From Limnochorda pilosa (GTDB lineage Bacteria > Bacillota > Limnochordia > Limnochordales > Limnochordaceae), in contig NZ_AP014924.1 in assembly GCF_001544015.1 (NCBI RefSeq), positions 2,914,001-2,978,000 on the forward strand: a stretch of DNA of 64,000 nt, in the 5' to 3' direction. A model generated the notes under the pieces. The model worked only from the letters and a program-made list of their open reading frames with translations. It had not been told where the DNA came from and searched no databases. Position numbers and translations under genes: made by a program. This document shows, piece by piece, positions 29,351 through 37,251 of the stretch (position 1 is its first letter; each line of letters starts with the position of its first letter).

Positions 29351-29378
29351 AAAAGGGCCGGGCATACATGCCCAGCCC
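29351..29378 (-). terminator. Intrinsic terminator after mrp
   Basis: GGGCTGGGCA and TGCCCGGCCC form a 10-bp stem (one G-U) with a TGTA loop, followed by TTTTCGT on the minus strand. It separates mrp from the maf-radC-mre unit. Confidence 0.85.
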
Positions 29379-29415
29379 TACCGCACGCGTTCTCACCGTT
29401 CCGGCGGGCGCGCCT

Positions 29416-30498
29416 TCAGCGGCCGGCTGTGCCCGAGCGGGCCTCCTGGCCCTGCATCTCCGTCACCAGCTTCCGGGCCAGGTCCTCGAAGACCTCCCCG
29501 ATGACCGGGTCGGTGAGGGCGGCAGGCTTGCCGGCATCCCCGCCCTGGCGGATCGAGAGCGTCATGGGGATCTGGGCCAGGAGCGGCACCGCGAGCTGCT
29601 TGGCCAGGAACTCGCCGCCGCCCTCGCCGAAGAAGGCGGTCGCCTCGCCGCAGTGCGGGCAGATGAAAGTGGACATGTTCTCCACGATGCCCACCAGTCG
29701 CTGCTCCGACTTGCGCGCCATGTGGGCCGCCCGGCTGGCGACGCCCGAAGCCACCGTCTGGGGGGTGGTGACGATGACCAGGCCCGCCTTGGGCATGAGC
29801 CGGGCCACGTCCAGGGCCATGTCGCCCGTTCCGGGGGGCAAGTCCACCAGCAGGTAATCCGGCTCGCCCCAGAGAACGTCGCCCACGAACTGGTTCAGGA
29901 TCTTGCCCAGCATGGGCCCCCGCCAGATGACGGGCGTGCCCTCCTCCACGAAGTTCCCCATGGAGATCACCTTCACGTCGTGGGCCACCATGGGGAGGAT
30001 CTTGTTGTCGATGGCGGTGGGCTGGCGGCCCGAGAGGAGGAACATCCGCGGGATGCTGAAGCCGTAGATGTCGGCGTCGAGCAACCCCACCTCGTAGCCC
30101 ATGCGGGCCAGGGTGACCGCCAGGTTGGCGGTGACCGTGGACTTGCCGACCCCACCCTTGCCGCTGGCCACGGCGATGATCTGGGTCCGCGACTCGGGAG
30201 CCAGGATGGGCGCTTTCTGAACGGTGCCGTTGAAGAGGTTCGCCCTCTCCTGGGGATCCATCTCCGAAAGCTGCACCACCACCTGCCCCACGCCCGGCAT
30301 CCCCGCCAGGCGTTCCTTCACCATGCCCTCGATCTGGCCCTGCAGCGGGCAGCTCTTGGTGGTGAGCTTCACCTTCACCGTCACCCGATCGCCGTCGGCC
30401 TCCACGCCCTCCACCATGTGAAGGTCTTCCAGGGTCCTCCGCAGCTCCGGGTCCCGGAGCCCCCCGACCGCCTTCCGTACCGCCTCGAGATCGACCAC
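29416..30498 (-). CDS. mrp: Mrp/NBP35-type P-loop ATPase, iron-sulfur carrier
   Basis: 360 aa. An N-terminal DUF59/MIP18 domain (AVRKAVGGLRDPELRRTLEDLHMV) precedes the P-loop (ASGKGGVGKSTVTANLA) and DADIYGFSIPR. The CPHCG motif after NMSTFI binds the bridging Fe-S cluster. It loads Fe-S clusters on apoproteins. GTG 30498 has GGGAGG 7 bases upstream; a promoter lies 45 bp further. Its own unit, ended by the terminator at 29351. Confidence 0.95.
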   Translation of the reverse strand: MVDLEAVRKAVGGLRDPELRRTLEDLHMVEGVEADGDRVTVKVKLTTKSCPLQGQIEGMVKERLAGMPGVGQVVVQLSEMDPQERANLFNGTVQKAPILAPESRTQIIAVASGKGGVGKSTVTANLAVTLARMGYEVGLLDADIYGFSIPRMFLLSGRQPTAIDNKILPMVAHDVKVISMGNFVEEGTPVIWRGPMLGKILNQFVGDVLWGEPDYLLVDLPPGTGDMALDVARLMPKAGLVIVTTPQTVASGVASRAAHMARKSEQRLVGIVENMSTFICPHCGEATAFFGEGGGEFLAKQLAVPLLAQIPMTLSIRQGGDAGKPAALTDPVIGEVFEDLARKLVTEMQGQEARSGTAGR

Positions 30499-30541
30499 AT
30501 CAAACCCTCCCGTCCAGCCGGCGCCACGCCTCTCCTCGCCC

Positions 30542-30570
30542 ATTCTAACCGCGTCGCTCGGAATTGCCAA
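30542..30570 (-). promoter_or_regulatory. SigA-type promoter of mrp
   Basis: TTGGCA (30570-30565), 17-bp spacer, TAGAAT (30547-30542) on the minus strand. Confidence 0.82.
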
Positions 30571-30658
30571 GGACGGGCGCGCGGGGCCGGGGGTCCTCCC
30601 GGGCGGACTTGGCTGTCCGGAGCGGCGGGACCCGGGCGTGGTGCGCGCCATAGACGGG

Positions 30659-31588
30659 TCAGTGCAGGAGGTCTTGCGCCACCTGGCGCCAATCCAGACC
30701 TTCTCGGGAGCAGCCAAAGACCTCAGGGTGGAGGATCTGGGCCAGGATCTCGACCCCGTCGACGACCCGGGGGCCCGGCCGGCTGAAGTAGGCGCTGGCG
30801 TCGACGGCGTAGACCTGCCCCGCCTGCACAGCCGGCAGGCCGCGCCACCACGCGGGCCACTGAATTCGGCTGGCCTCACGCAGGGTACCCTCCAGATCGA
30901 ACCCGCAGGGAGCCAGGATCACAACGTCGGGCCTCGCCTCGGCCACGTCGCTCCAGTGGATCCGTTTCGAGGGACCGGTCGCCGCTCCCAAGACCTCCTG
31001 CCCGCCCGCGGCTTCGACCATCTCAGGGACCCAGTGGCCCGCGGCCCACGGCGGATCCAGCCATTCCATGCAGTAGACGCGAGGGCGGCCCCGCTCAGCG
31101 TCCTGCACCCGGGTGCGCACGGTCTCAAGCCGCTGATCGAGCGCCTGGCGCACCTGCTTCGCCTCATCCACCCGGTCCGTCTCCCGGCCCAGGATACCCA
31201 GCTGCGCCAGGACGTCCGCCAGACTCATGGGCTCCAGCGAGATCACCCGCCTGGGGCCCCGGAGGATCCTGGCGGCCTCCAGCACCTCGTCGTAGTTCAC
31301 GGCGCAGACGTCGCAGAGCTCCTGTGTGACGATGAGGTCAGGTGCGAGCTGCTCGAGACGCTCGATGTCCAACCGGTAGAGGGAGCGGTGCTCGTGGATC
31401 GAGGCGCGCACCAGGCTTTCGATCTCGGCGCCGGTGGCACCCGCCGGGATCAGGCTCCGCGTCACAGCGGGAAGGTCGCGGACCTCGGGCGGGTGGTCGC
31501 ATTCGTGCGTCACGCCCACCAGCGAGTGCTGTAGGCCCAGGGCGCAGAGGAGTTCCGGCGCGCTGGGAAGGAGCGAGCAAATGCGCAT
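30659..31588 (-). CDS. btuF: Cobalamin-binding protein, BtuF-like
   Basis: About 309 aa. The two-lobed class III binding fold is shown by RICSLLPSAPELLCALGL, VGVTHECDHPPEV, APDLIVTQELCDVCAV, a long backbone helix (VRQALDQRLETVRTRV) and WVPEMVEAAGGQEVLG. No signal peptide or lipobox is visible, as is often seen for this subgroup, so export is uncertain. ATG 31588 has GGGAGG about 7 bases upstream. The BtuCD genes lie 0.9 kb upstream behind a B12 riboswitch, separated by an aadA-like gene. Confidence 0.85.
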   Translation of the reverse strand: MRICSLLPSAPELLCALGLQHSLVGVTHECDHPPEVRDLPAVTRSLIPAGATGAEIESLVRASIHEHRSLYRLDIERLEQLAPDLIVTQELCDVCAVNYDEVLEAARILRGPRRVISLEPMSLADVLAQLGILGRETDRVDEAKQVRQALDQRLETVRTRVQDAERGRPRVYCMEWLDPPWAAGHWVPEMVEAAGGQEVLGAATGPSKRIHWSDVAEARPDVVILAPCGFDLEGTLREASRIQWPAWWRGLPAVQAGQVYAVDASAYFSRPGPRVVDGVEILAQILHPEVFGCSREGLDWRQVAQDLLH

Positions 31589-31592
31589 AGCG

Positions 31593-32375
31593 TTACCTCC
31601 CATCTGCGCGACCCGGATTCATCGCCCGTCGAAGACCCAAGGCCCACCGAACCGCCCGGCGGCTCCCTGGGGGCAAGCGTTCAAGGGCCCAGGCTGCGCC
31701 CTCGTCCTTGGAGAGGACGCGGCCGGTCTCCAGGTAGGCCAGGGTGCGGCAGGCGTTCATGATGGCGTACTCCGGGTCTTGATCGAACCGCTCCAGCGCC
31801 CAGTGCAGATCGCTCAGGATGGACACGAGGTAGTCCTTCGGAGGCACCAACGGAAAGACACTGGCCGGTGGAGGACCATACAGAGCCGCCCCGCGGGCGC
31901 GCGCCACCGTGATGTGGGCTGCGAGGTCCGGATCGACGTGAACCTCGTCGTTCCACTGCCGCCAACTCCCGTCCCCAATTTCGGCGGTGAGCCGTTCCCG
32001 CCAGGACTCACTGAAGTGAAACAGGTACGGGGCCGGGTGACGCCACGGGTCGAGGTCTTCGGCGGCAAGGAGATGGAATTCGACCACGCAGGGTGAACCC
32101 GACAGCCGGAGGAGCAGCGCCGCCAAACGGCGCTTCTCGATGGGCTCCACAGGTAGCCGGCTGATCCCGATCAGGTCGACGTCACTCCGAGCCGGCCTGA
32201 AACCCCCCGTGGCCAGCGACCCATGGAGGTAGATGCCCAGCAGCCGGTTTCCCAGGATCCGGAGCAGCTCCTCGACCAACCGGTGCACCTGCACGTACAC
32301 CGGTTGAGGAACGTCGGGCCAACGAACGGGCTCACGCCCTTGCTCTGATTCCATGTCCCACTCAGAACGCACCAT
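31593..32375 (-). CDS. AadA-like aminoglycoside nucleotidyltransferase family protein
   Basis: 260 aa, the length of ANT(3'') enzymes. GIYLHGSLATGGFRPARSDVDL is the GS-x9-DxD nucleotidyltransferase motif. The C-terminal helical domain matches AadA-type proteins (NACRTLAYLETGRVLSKDEGAAWALERLPP). Known members adenylate streptomycin/spectinomycin, but chromosomal relatives may have other substrates. It ends 4 bp before btuF and interrupts the btu locus. ATG 32375 has GGAG about 9 bases upstream; ATG 32354 is an alternative. Confidence 0.82.
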   Translation of the reverse strand: MVRSEWDMESEQGREPVRWPDVPQPVYVQVHRLVEELLRILGNRLLGIYLHGSLATGGFRPARSDVDLIGISRLPVEPIEKRRLAALLLRLSGSPCVVEFHLLAAEDLDPWRHPAPYLFHFSESWRERLTAEIGDGSWRQWNDEVHVDPDLAAHITVARARGAALYGPPPASVFPLVPPKDYLVSILSDLHWALERFDQDPEYAIMNACRTLAYLETGRVLSKDEGAAWALERLPPGSRRAVRWALGLRRAMNPGRADGR

Positions 32376-32376
32376 A

Positions 32377-32403
32377 GATCACGCTCCGCGAGCGTTCGTG
32401 ATC
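32377..32403. repeat. Imperfect inverted repeat at the aadA-like start
   Basis: GATCACG (32377-32383) mirrors CGTGATC (32397-32403), with CTC/GAG extending the symmetry inward around a small bulge. It begins one base upstream of the ATG. It could be an operator or a translation-blocking hairpin; it has no U-run. Confidence 0.5.
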
Positions 32404-32437
32404 GTGGACCCCAGCAACCGCACGGGGTGGAACGACC

Positions 32438-32614
32438 ATGGGGGTGAGCGCCAGGTCGTCCCGAACCTTCACGGCCATCATCCATCGTGAAGACGACCTG
32501 TACGTGGCCGAGTGCCCTGAAGATGGGTCCCTTACCGTCACGCCTGTCACACCAGGGAAGCCCGGTGCCTCCTCAGCAGCCAGAGGAAGAAGGGCACGCC
32601 CGCCAGGGCGGTGA
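32438..32614 (+). pseudogene. Truncated HicB-type antitoxin
   Basis: A 58-codon plus-strand frame starts with SRTFTAIIHREDDLYVAECPEDGSL, which is the conserved N-terminal strand-turn-strand of HicB antitoxins. After about 30 residues similarity stops and the frame runs into the 3' end of btuC on the other strand. The usual middle (EEALANLKEA-like helix) and DNA-binding tail are missing, and no HicA toxin is found next to it. It looks like a relic, probably left by the event that also placed the aadA-like gene in the btu locus. Confidence 0.65.
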
Positions 32615-33629
32615 CCACGCCCACCGGCAGCTCCACGGGGCTGAGCAGCATCCGGGCCAAGGTGTCGCTGGCCACCAGGAGGGTGGCTCCCATCAGCCCC
32701 GCGACGGGGATCAGGAGCCGGTGGTCCGGTCCCATCACCAGCCGGACCGCGTGGGGCACGATGAGCCCCACGAAGCCGATCACCCCGCTCACCGAGACCG
32801 CAGCCGCGGCCATCACCGAGGCGGTGAAGAGCAGCCTTCGCTTCACCCGCTCCGGTTCCACGCCCAGGTGGTAGGCAGCCTCCTCACCCAGGAGGAGCAG
32901 GTTCAGCTCGCGGGCGTGCACCATGGCCAGCAGGGCGCCCGCGGCGAAGTAGGGCGTGACCACGGCCACCTCCCGCCAGCTCGCCCCCGAGAGGCTCCCC
33001 ATGAGCCAGAAGATGGCGGTCTCGGCGCTCTTGCGGTTCAGGGTGAGGACGAGCGAGACCAGGGCCGAGCAGAGGGCCGAGACCGCGACCCCCGCCAGGA
33101 GCAGCCCGGTCATGGGAACCTCTTCCCGCACCCGGGCCAGACGGTAGACGAGCGCCACGGTCGTCAAGGCGAAGAGGAGGGCGGCCCCCGGGACCGCCTG
33201 GAACCCCAGCCAAGGCGCCCGGCCGGCCAGGGTGAGCGCAAGCACCGCCCCCACCGAGGCTCCACCTGAGACGCCCAGGATGTAGGGGTCGGCCATGGGG
33301 TTCCGAAAGAGGCCCTGCAGGGTCGTGCCCGCCACCCCCAACGCCGCCCCGATCAGCGCCCCCAACACCACCCGGGGCAGCCGCACCTGGAAGAAAATGG
33401 CCTCGTAGCTCTGGGGCCACGGGGTCTCCACCGGCCCCAGACTCAACCGGGCTCCCACCATCTGGAGCAGGGTCAGGGGTCCGATGCCGGCCGGCCCCAG
33501 CGCGGCCGAGACCAGCGCAACCCCCGCCAGGAGGAGGGCGGCCGCAGCCAGGGCGCTCCCAGGCCGAAGGCGGCGGCTCGACCCGGACCCCTGCAACCCG
33601 CCCGGGCTTTCCGGGGCCGGCGTGCTCAC
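32547..33629 (-). CDS. btuC: FecCD-family ABC permease, cobalamin-type
   Basis: 360 aa, about ten membrane segments. Family marks are QVRLPRVVLGALIGAALGVAGTTLQGLFRNPMADPYILGVSGGASVGAVLAL and GVIGFVGLIVPHAVRLVMGPDHR. GTG 33629 overlaps the btuD stop (GTGA). Specificity for corrinoid is inferred from the B12 riboswitch and btuF. Confidence 0.92.
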   Translation of the reverse strand: MSTPAPESPGGLQGSGSSRRLRPGSALAAAALLLAGVALVSAALGPAGIGPLTLLQMVGARLSLGPVETPWPQSYEAIFFQVRLPRVVLGALIGAALGVAGTTLQGLFRNPMADPYILGVSGGASVGAVLALTLAGRAPWLGFQAVPGAALLFALTTVALVYRLARVREEVPMTGLLLAGVAVSALCSALVSLVLTLNRKSAETAIFWLMGSLSGASWREVAVVTPYFAAGALLAMVHARELNLLLLGEEAAYHLGVEPERVKRRLLFTASVMAAAAVSVSGVIGFVGLIVPHAVRLVMGPDHRLLIPVAGLMGATLLVASDTLARMLLSPVELPVGVVTALAGVPFFLWLLRRHRASLV

Positions 33630-34498
33630 GCGGTTCCCTCGCCGGGCAGCCCATTCCCCGGCGCCGGCACGCCCGCCGCGCGCAGGGGCAGCAGGTGAAC
33701 GGCCGGGGCCTCCGCCGCCGGGTGCCGCCCCAGGATCACCCGGGTGCCGTACACCCGCTCCAGCACCGGGGCGGCCAGGACTTGGGAGGGCGGTCCGTCG
33801 GCCACCACCTGTCCCCGATCCAGGAGGATCAGCCGCGGCGCGTAGAGACTTGCCAGGTTCAGGTCGTGGAGGACGGCCAGCACCGTCATGCCGCCGGCGT
33901 GGCAGAGCCCGGCCAGGAGGTCCAGGACCTCCACCTGGTGGCCGATGTCCAGGTGGCTGGTGGGCTCGTCCAGGAGGAGGAGCGCCGGTTCCTGCGCGAG
34001 CGCCCGGGCCAGGATCACCCGCTGGCGCTCACCGCCCGAGAGCTCGCTGAAGGGCCGGTCCGCCAGGACCCGTACCCCCGCCCGCTCCATGGCGCGGCGC
34101 ACGGCCTCTCGGTCCCCTTCCCGCTCCCGCTGGAAGCGCTTCAGGTGAGGGCTTCGCCCCATGGCCACCACCTCGTCCACCCGGAACGTGAAGGGCACCG
34201 GCTCTTCCTGGGCCACCACCGCCACCCGCCGCGCCAGCTCGGCGACGGGCCAGACGGCCAGGGGCCGGCCGAAGAGGCGGATCGTGCCCGCGCTGGACCT
34301 TACCCTGCCGGTAATCGCCCGCAGCAGGGTGGACTTGCCCGAGCCGTTGGGTCCGATCAGGGCCGCAAGCTCGCCGCGCTGGAGTCCGAGGGAGAGATGC
34401 CGCAGGACCGGAGCCGTGCCGTACCCGCCCGTAAGGTCATCGATGGACAGCACCGGCGTATCGGGGAGGGGAGCGCGCACGTCGAGTCCTTCCTTCAC
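33626..34498 (-). CDS. btuD: ABC ATPase of the corrinoid importer
   Basis: 290 aa. Walker A GPNGSGKSTLL, signature ELSGGERQRVILARAL, Walker B LLLLDEPTSHLDIGHQ and VLHDLNLASLY are typical of FepC/BtuD ATPases. GTG 34498 has GAGG 7 bases upstream. First gene behind the B12 riboswitch and its terminator. Confidence 0.93.
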   Translation of the reverse strand: MKEGLDVRAPLPDTPVLSIDDLTGGYGTAPVLRHLSLGLQRGELAALIGPNGSGKSTLLRAITGRVRSSAGTIRLFGRPLAVWPVAELARRVAVVAQEEPVPFTFRVDEVVAMGRSPHLKRFQREREGDREAVRRAMERAGVRVLADRPFSELSGGERQRVILARALAQEPALLLLDEPTSHLDIGHQVEVLDLLAGLCHAGGMTVLAVLHDLNLASLYAPRLILLDRGQVVADGPPSQVLAAPVLERVYGTRVILGRHPAAEAPAVHLLPLRAAGVPAPGNGLPGEGTA

Positions 34499-34517
34499 GC
34501 GCCGCCCTCGAGGGGTA

Positions 34518-34542
34518 CGAAACCCGGCTGCGGGCAGCCGGG
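34518..34542 (-). terminator. Riboswitch expression-platform terminator
   Basis: CCCGGCTG and CAGCCGGG form a perfect 8-bp stem with a 4-base loop, followed by TTTCG on the minus strand, 20 bp before the btuD start. It is the likely off-switch when cobalamin is bound. Confidence 0.75.
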
Positions 34543-34615
34543 TGAAGGAACCAGGGCCCCGTGCGGGGACCCGGCCAGACGGTTCCCTCTCACCGCGGAG
34601 GGCAACGCAGTCTCA

Positions 34616-34781
34616 GCGCGTGGCAGGTCTCCTGGCTCCCGGTTCCTCGCCCGCCCTCACCTTCCCCGGCCTCAGGCCAGGTGGTCTTCCGAAGGGGGCT
34701 CACCGGTGACAGTGGCGGGGCCGCTCGGGACTCGCACCCGATTCCCTATTCTCCGCCCTTGTGAGGGGCGGCACCACGCGC
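34616..34781 (-). ncRNA. Cobalamin (B12) riboswitch aptamer
   Basis: On the minus strand an outer helix GCGCGTGG (34781-34774) with CCACGCGC (34623-34616) encloses the conserved core. Within it lie AATAGGGAA, GGGTGCGAGTCCC, the CCGCCACTGT box, GGGAAGG and the B12 box GAGCCAGGAGACCTGCC, in canonical order and spacing. A terminator follows before btuD, implying transcriptional control of btuDC. The 5' 36 bases of the aptamer lie inside the last codons of the upstream MFS gene, so the RNA must start within that gene or come from readthrough. Confidence 0.95.
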
Positions 34782-36242
34782 CCGCCTGGAATGATCTGCT
34801 TCCATCATAGTGCCGGCGGGCTCGGGCGTCAACGGCACCGGCGCCCCCCGTACCAGCGAGGTGAGCACACCCACCATCGCCAGCACCGCCCCGGCCAGGA
34901 ACGCGTCGCGCACGGCCCAGGCGTAGGCCTGCTGGGCGACCACGCCGGCCGGGCCGGCGAGGTAGGCGGCGCGCCGGGTGGTGAAGATCGCCCCGCTCAC
35001 CGCGATCCCCAGGACCATGCCCACGTTGCGCATGGTGGCCAGCATGCCGCTCCCCTGGCCCAGCCGCTCTCGGGGCACGCTGCCCATGATGGCGCTGTTG
35101 TTGGGCGGCTGGAAGAGGCCCGCGCCCACCCCCACCAAGGCCAGGCGCCAGACGATGGAGGCTGCGCCGCTCTCGGGCACCAGCCGGCTCAGCGTCCATC
35201 CCGCCAGGGCCAGCACCGCCATGCCCGCGGCGGCCAGCTCCCGGGTGCCCCAGCGGTCGGACAGCCACCCTGCCAGCGGCGCGAGGGGCAAGAACATCAG
35301 GGGGAAGGCGAGCATCAGCAGCCCCGCCTCCTGGGCCGTGCGGCCCTGGACGTCCTGGAGGAAGAACGGCATCAGGAAGGTGACCGAGAACTGGGCCATG
35401 AAGTTCAGCAGCGCGCTGGCGCTGGACGAGGCGAAGACCCGGTTGCGGAAGAGGGCGACGTCGACCATCGGGTCCCGCCGGCGGCGCTCCACGGCCACGA
35501 AGAGCCCGAGGGAGGCGATCCCCACGAACCCGAGGAGCAGGACGGCCCCGCTCCCCCATCCCCACACCTCGCCCCGGCTCAGAGCCAGGAGGAGCGCTCC
35601 CAGCCCGAGCCCCGCCAGCGCCGCGCCCGGCACGTCGAAGGCGCCGGTCCCCGGCCGGGTGGGGAGGCGGGGAATCACCCGTCCGGCCCAGAAGATGCCG
35701 GCGGCCCCGATGGGCAGGTTGATGAGGAAGATGGAGCGCCATCCGAAGCGGGTCACCAGGTAGCCGCCGAGAACCGGGCCCAGGGCCAGCCCCGCCGCGA
35801 CCACCATCCCGTTGAGGCCCAGCGCCCTTCCCCGTTCCTGGCTCGGAAAGGCCGCGGTGATGATGGCAGGTCCGGCGGCCATCATCATGCCGGCCCCCAG
35901 CGCCTGCACGGCCCGGGCCCCGATGAGCGCCCCCATGGTGGGCGCCGCGGCGCAGAGGAGCGATCCGAGGCTGAAGACCCCGAAGCCGCTCAGGTAGACG
36001 GGGCGGTGGCCGTACAGGTCGCCCAGGCGCCCGTAGGTCAGGAGCAGCGTGCTCACCAGGAGCAGGTAGATCATGGCCACCCACTCGGAGGTGACCAGCG
36101 GCACCCCGAAGGCATGGGTGAGCGTGGGCAACGCGATGTTCACCACGCTGCCGTCCAGCGGCGCCATCAGGGTCCCCAGGTTGATCGCAGCCAGGATGCG
36201 CCACCGCTCCGGGAGTCCTGCGGGTTGGGTCGCTGTGCTCAA
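34746..36242 (-). CDS. MFS multidrug exporter, DHA2/EmrB-QacA type
   Basis: 498 aa, fourteen predicted membrane segments. Motifs: LDGSVVNIALPTL (motif D), LLTYGRLGDLYGHRPVYL (motif A), ARAVQALGAGMMMAAGPAII (motif B), NGMVVAAGLALGPVLGGYL (motif C). Proton-driven export of drugs or other small amphipathic molecules; substrate unknown. TTG 36242 with GGAG 5-6 bases upstream is the likely start. Its 3' end is also the beginning of the B12 riboswitch. The tail after the last helix (ADHSRRARGAAPHKGGE) is basic and may simply be riboswitch sequence read as protein. Confidence 0.93.
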   Translation of the reverse strand: MSTATQPAGLPERWRILAAINLGTLMAPLDGSVVNIALPTLTHAFGVPLVTSEWVAMIYLLLVSTLLLTYGRLGDLYGHRPVYLSGFGVFSLGSLLCAAAPTMGALIGARAVQALGAGMMMAAGPAIITAAFPSQERGRALGLNGMVVAAGLALGPVLGGYLVTRFGWRSIFLINLPIGAAGIFWAGRVIPRLPTRPGTGAFDVPGAALAGLGLGALLLALSRGEVWGWGSGAVLLLGFVGIASLGLFVAVERRRRDPMVDVALFRNRVFASSSASALLNFMAQFSVTFLMPFFLQDVQGRTAQEAGLLMLAFPLMFLPLAPLAGWLSDRWGTRELAAAGMAVLALAGWTLSRLVPESGAASIVWRLALVGVGAGLFQPPNNSAIMGSVPRERLGQGSGMLATMRNVGMVLGIAVSGAIFTTRRAAYLAGPAGVVAQQAYAWAVRDAFLAGAVLAMVGVLTSLVRGAPVPLTPEPAGTMMEADHSRRARGAAPHKGGE

Positions 36243-36264
36243 CCGGGCTCCGGCCTCCTGGACC

Positions 36265-37251
36265 TCAGCGGCCGGCCCACGTTTCCAGGGCAGTGCCGGG
36301 ATAGTAGTGCGACAGGATCTCCTCGTAGCTCCGGCCGGCCTGGGCCAGGCCGTCGGCGCCGTACTGGGACATCCCCACGCCGTGGCCGAACCCCCGGACG
36401 ACGAAGCGGGCGCCCGTGCCCTCCCAGGTCACGTCGAACCAGGTGGAGGGCAGGTTCAGCGCCTCCCGGACCTCGCGCCCCGTGTAAACCCTGGAGCCGT
36501 AGGCGAAGCGGCTCACCCGCCCCGAGGGATGACGCCCCGCGATCTTCAGCGGGGGCGCCTCTCCCCGCCACTCCAGGGGTCCGAGCCGCCCCGCAAGCTG
36601 GGCCCGGTCCACGAAGCGCTCGGTGCGGGCAAAGGGTCCCCGGTCCCCATAGGGATCCGGCTGGCTTACCAGGTAGGGGAGCGGCTCCTGCCAGACGTTC
36701 TCCGCCGCCTCGGTCTGCCCGCCGCTGGTGCTGTGGAAGGCCGCGAAGATGGGTGCTCCCTGGTACGTGAGGATCAGACCGCGCGTCGCCAGCACGGCCT
36801 CGGCCACCTTCCTCCAGGCGAAGGGGTAGCGCCACCAGCCCCAGCGACGCTTGAGAACCTCAGGGGAGCTCCAGGCCTGGTCCCGCGCGGCCTGGTCCGT
36901 GATGGTCGCCGTACCGCCCGCCGCCTGCTCCTGCAGGCGACGGACCGCCAGGGTCCGCGAGGCGACCGCCTGGGCCTTGATCGCCTCAGGGTGGAAGGTG
37001 ACGGGCACCTCGCCCGCCACCGCGCCCGCCACGTAGGCCTCCAGGGGGATCTGCACGACCCGCCCCAGGTCGCTGCGCCAGAGCGCGACCGGGGGCCCGC
37101 CCAGCTCGGGCAGGGGCGGCCAGAGCGCAGCAAGGACCGCCAGGCCCAGGCCCAGAACGAGCCCCGCCAGCGCCGCCCAGCCCAAGGCAGGCCGGTACCA
37201 CCCGCGGGCGATGGTGCGGAGCCGGACGGTGGAGTCGGAGAGGCGCCTCAT
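36265..37251 (-). CDS. SpoIID/LytB-domain protein
   Basis: 328 aa. One membrane anchor at about residues 20-45, then the SpoIID domain: IPLEAYVAGAVAGEVPVTFHPEAIKAQAVASRTLAV, IFAAFHSTSGGQTEAAENVW and GFGHGVGMSQYGADGLAQAGRSYEEILSHYY. SpoIID is the lytic transglycosylase that degrades septal peptidoglycan during engulfment. Whether this is the canonical SpoIID or a paralog is not settled. ATG overlaps the SPOR gene stop by 4 bp (ATGA). Confidence 0.92.
   Translation of the reverse strand: MRRLSDSTVRLRTIARGWYRPALGWAALAGLVLGLGLAVLAALWPPLPELGGPPVALWRSDLGRVVQIPLEAYVAGAVAGEVPVTFHPEAIKAQAVASRTLAVRRLQEQAAGGTATITDQAARDQAWSSPEVLKRRWGWWRYPFAWRKVAEAVLATRGLILTYQGAPIFAAFHSTSGGQTEAAENVWQEPLPYLVSQPDPYGDRGPFARTERFVDRAQLAGRLGPLEWRGEAPPLKIAGRHPSGRVSRFAYGSRVYTGREVREALNLPSTWFDVTWEGTGARFVVRGFGHGVGMSQYGADGLAQAGRSYEEILSHYYPGTALETWAGR

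Noticed and set aside
28474-30786. 770-codon plus-strand open frame across radC, maf and mrp
   Set aside because: Spans three well-supported genes and an intrinsic terminator on the other strand; no family motifs.
34672-36204. Second minus-strand frame inside the MFS gene
   Set aside because: Arg/Pro/His-rich with no helices; the +1 frame encodes 14 clear membrane segments.
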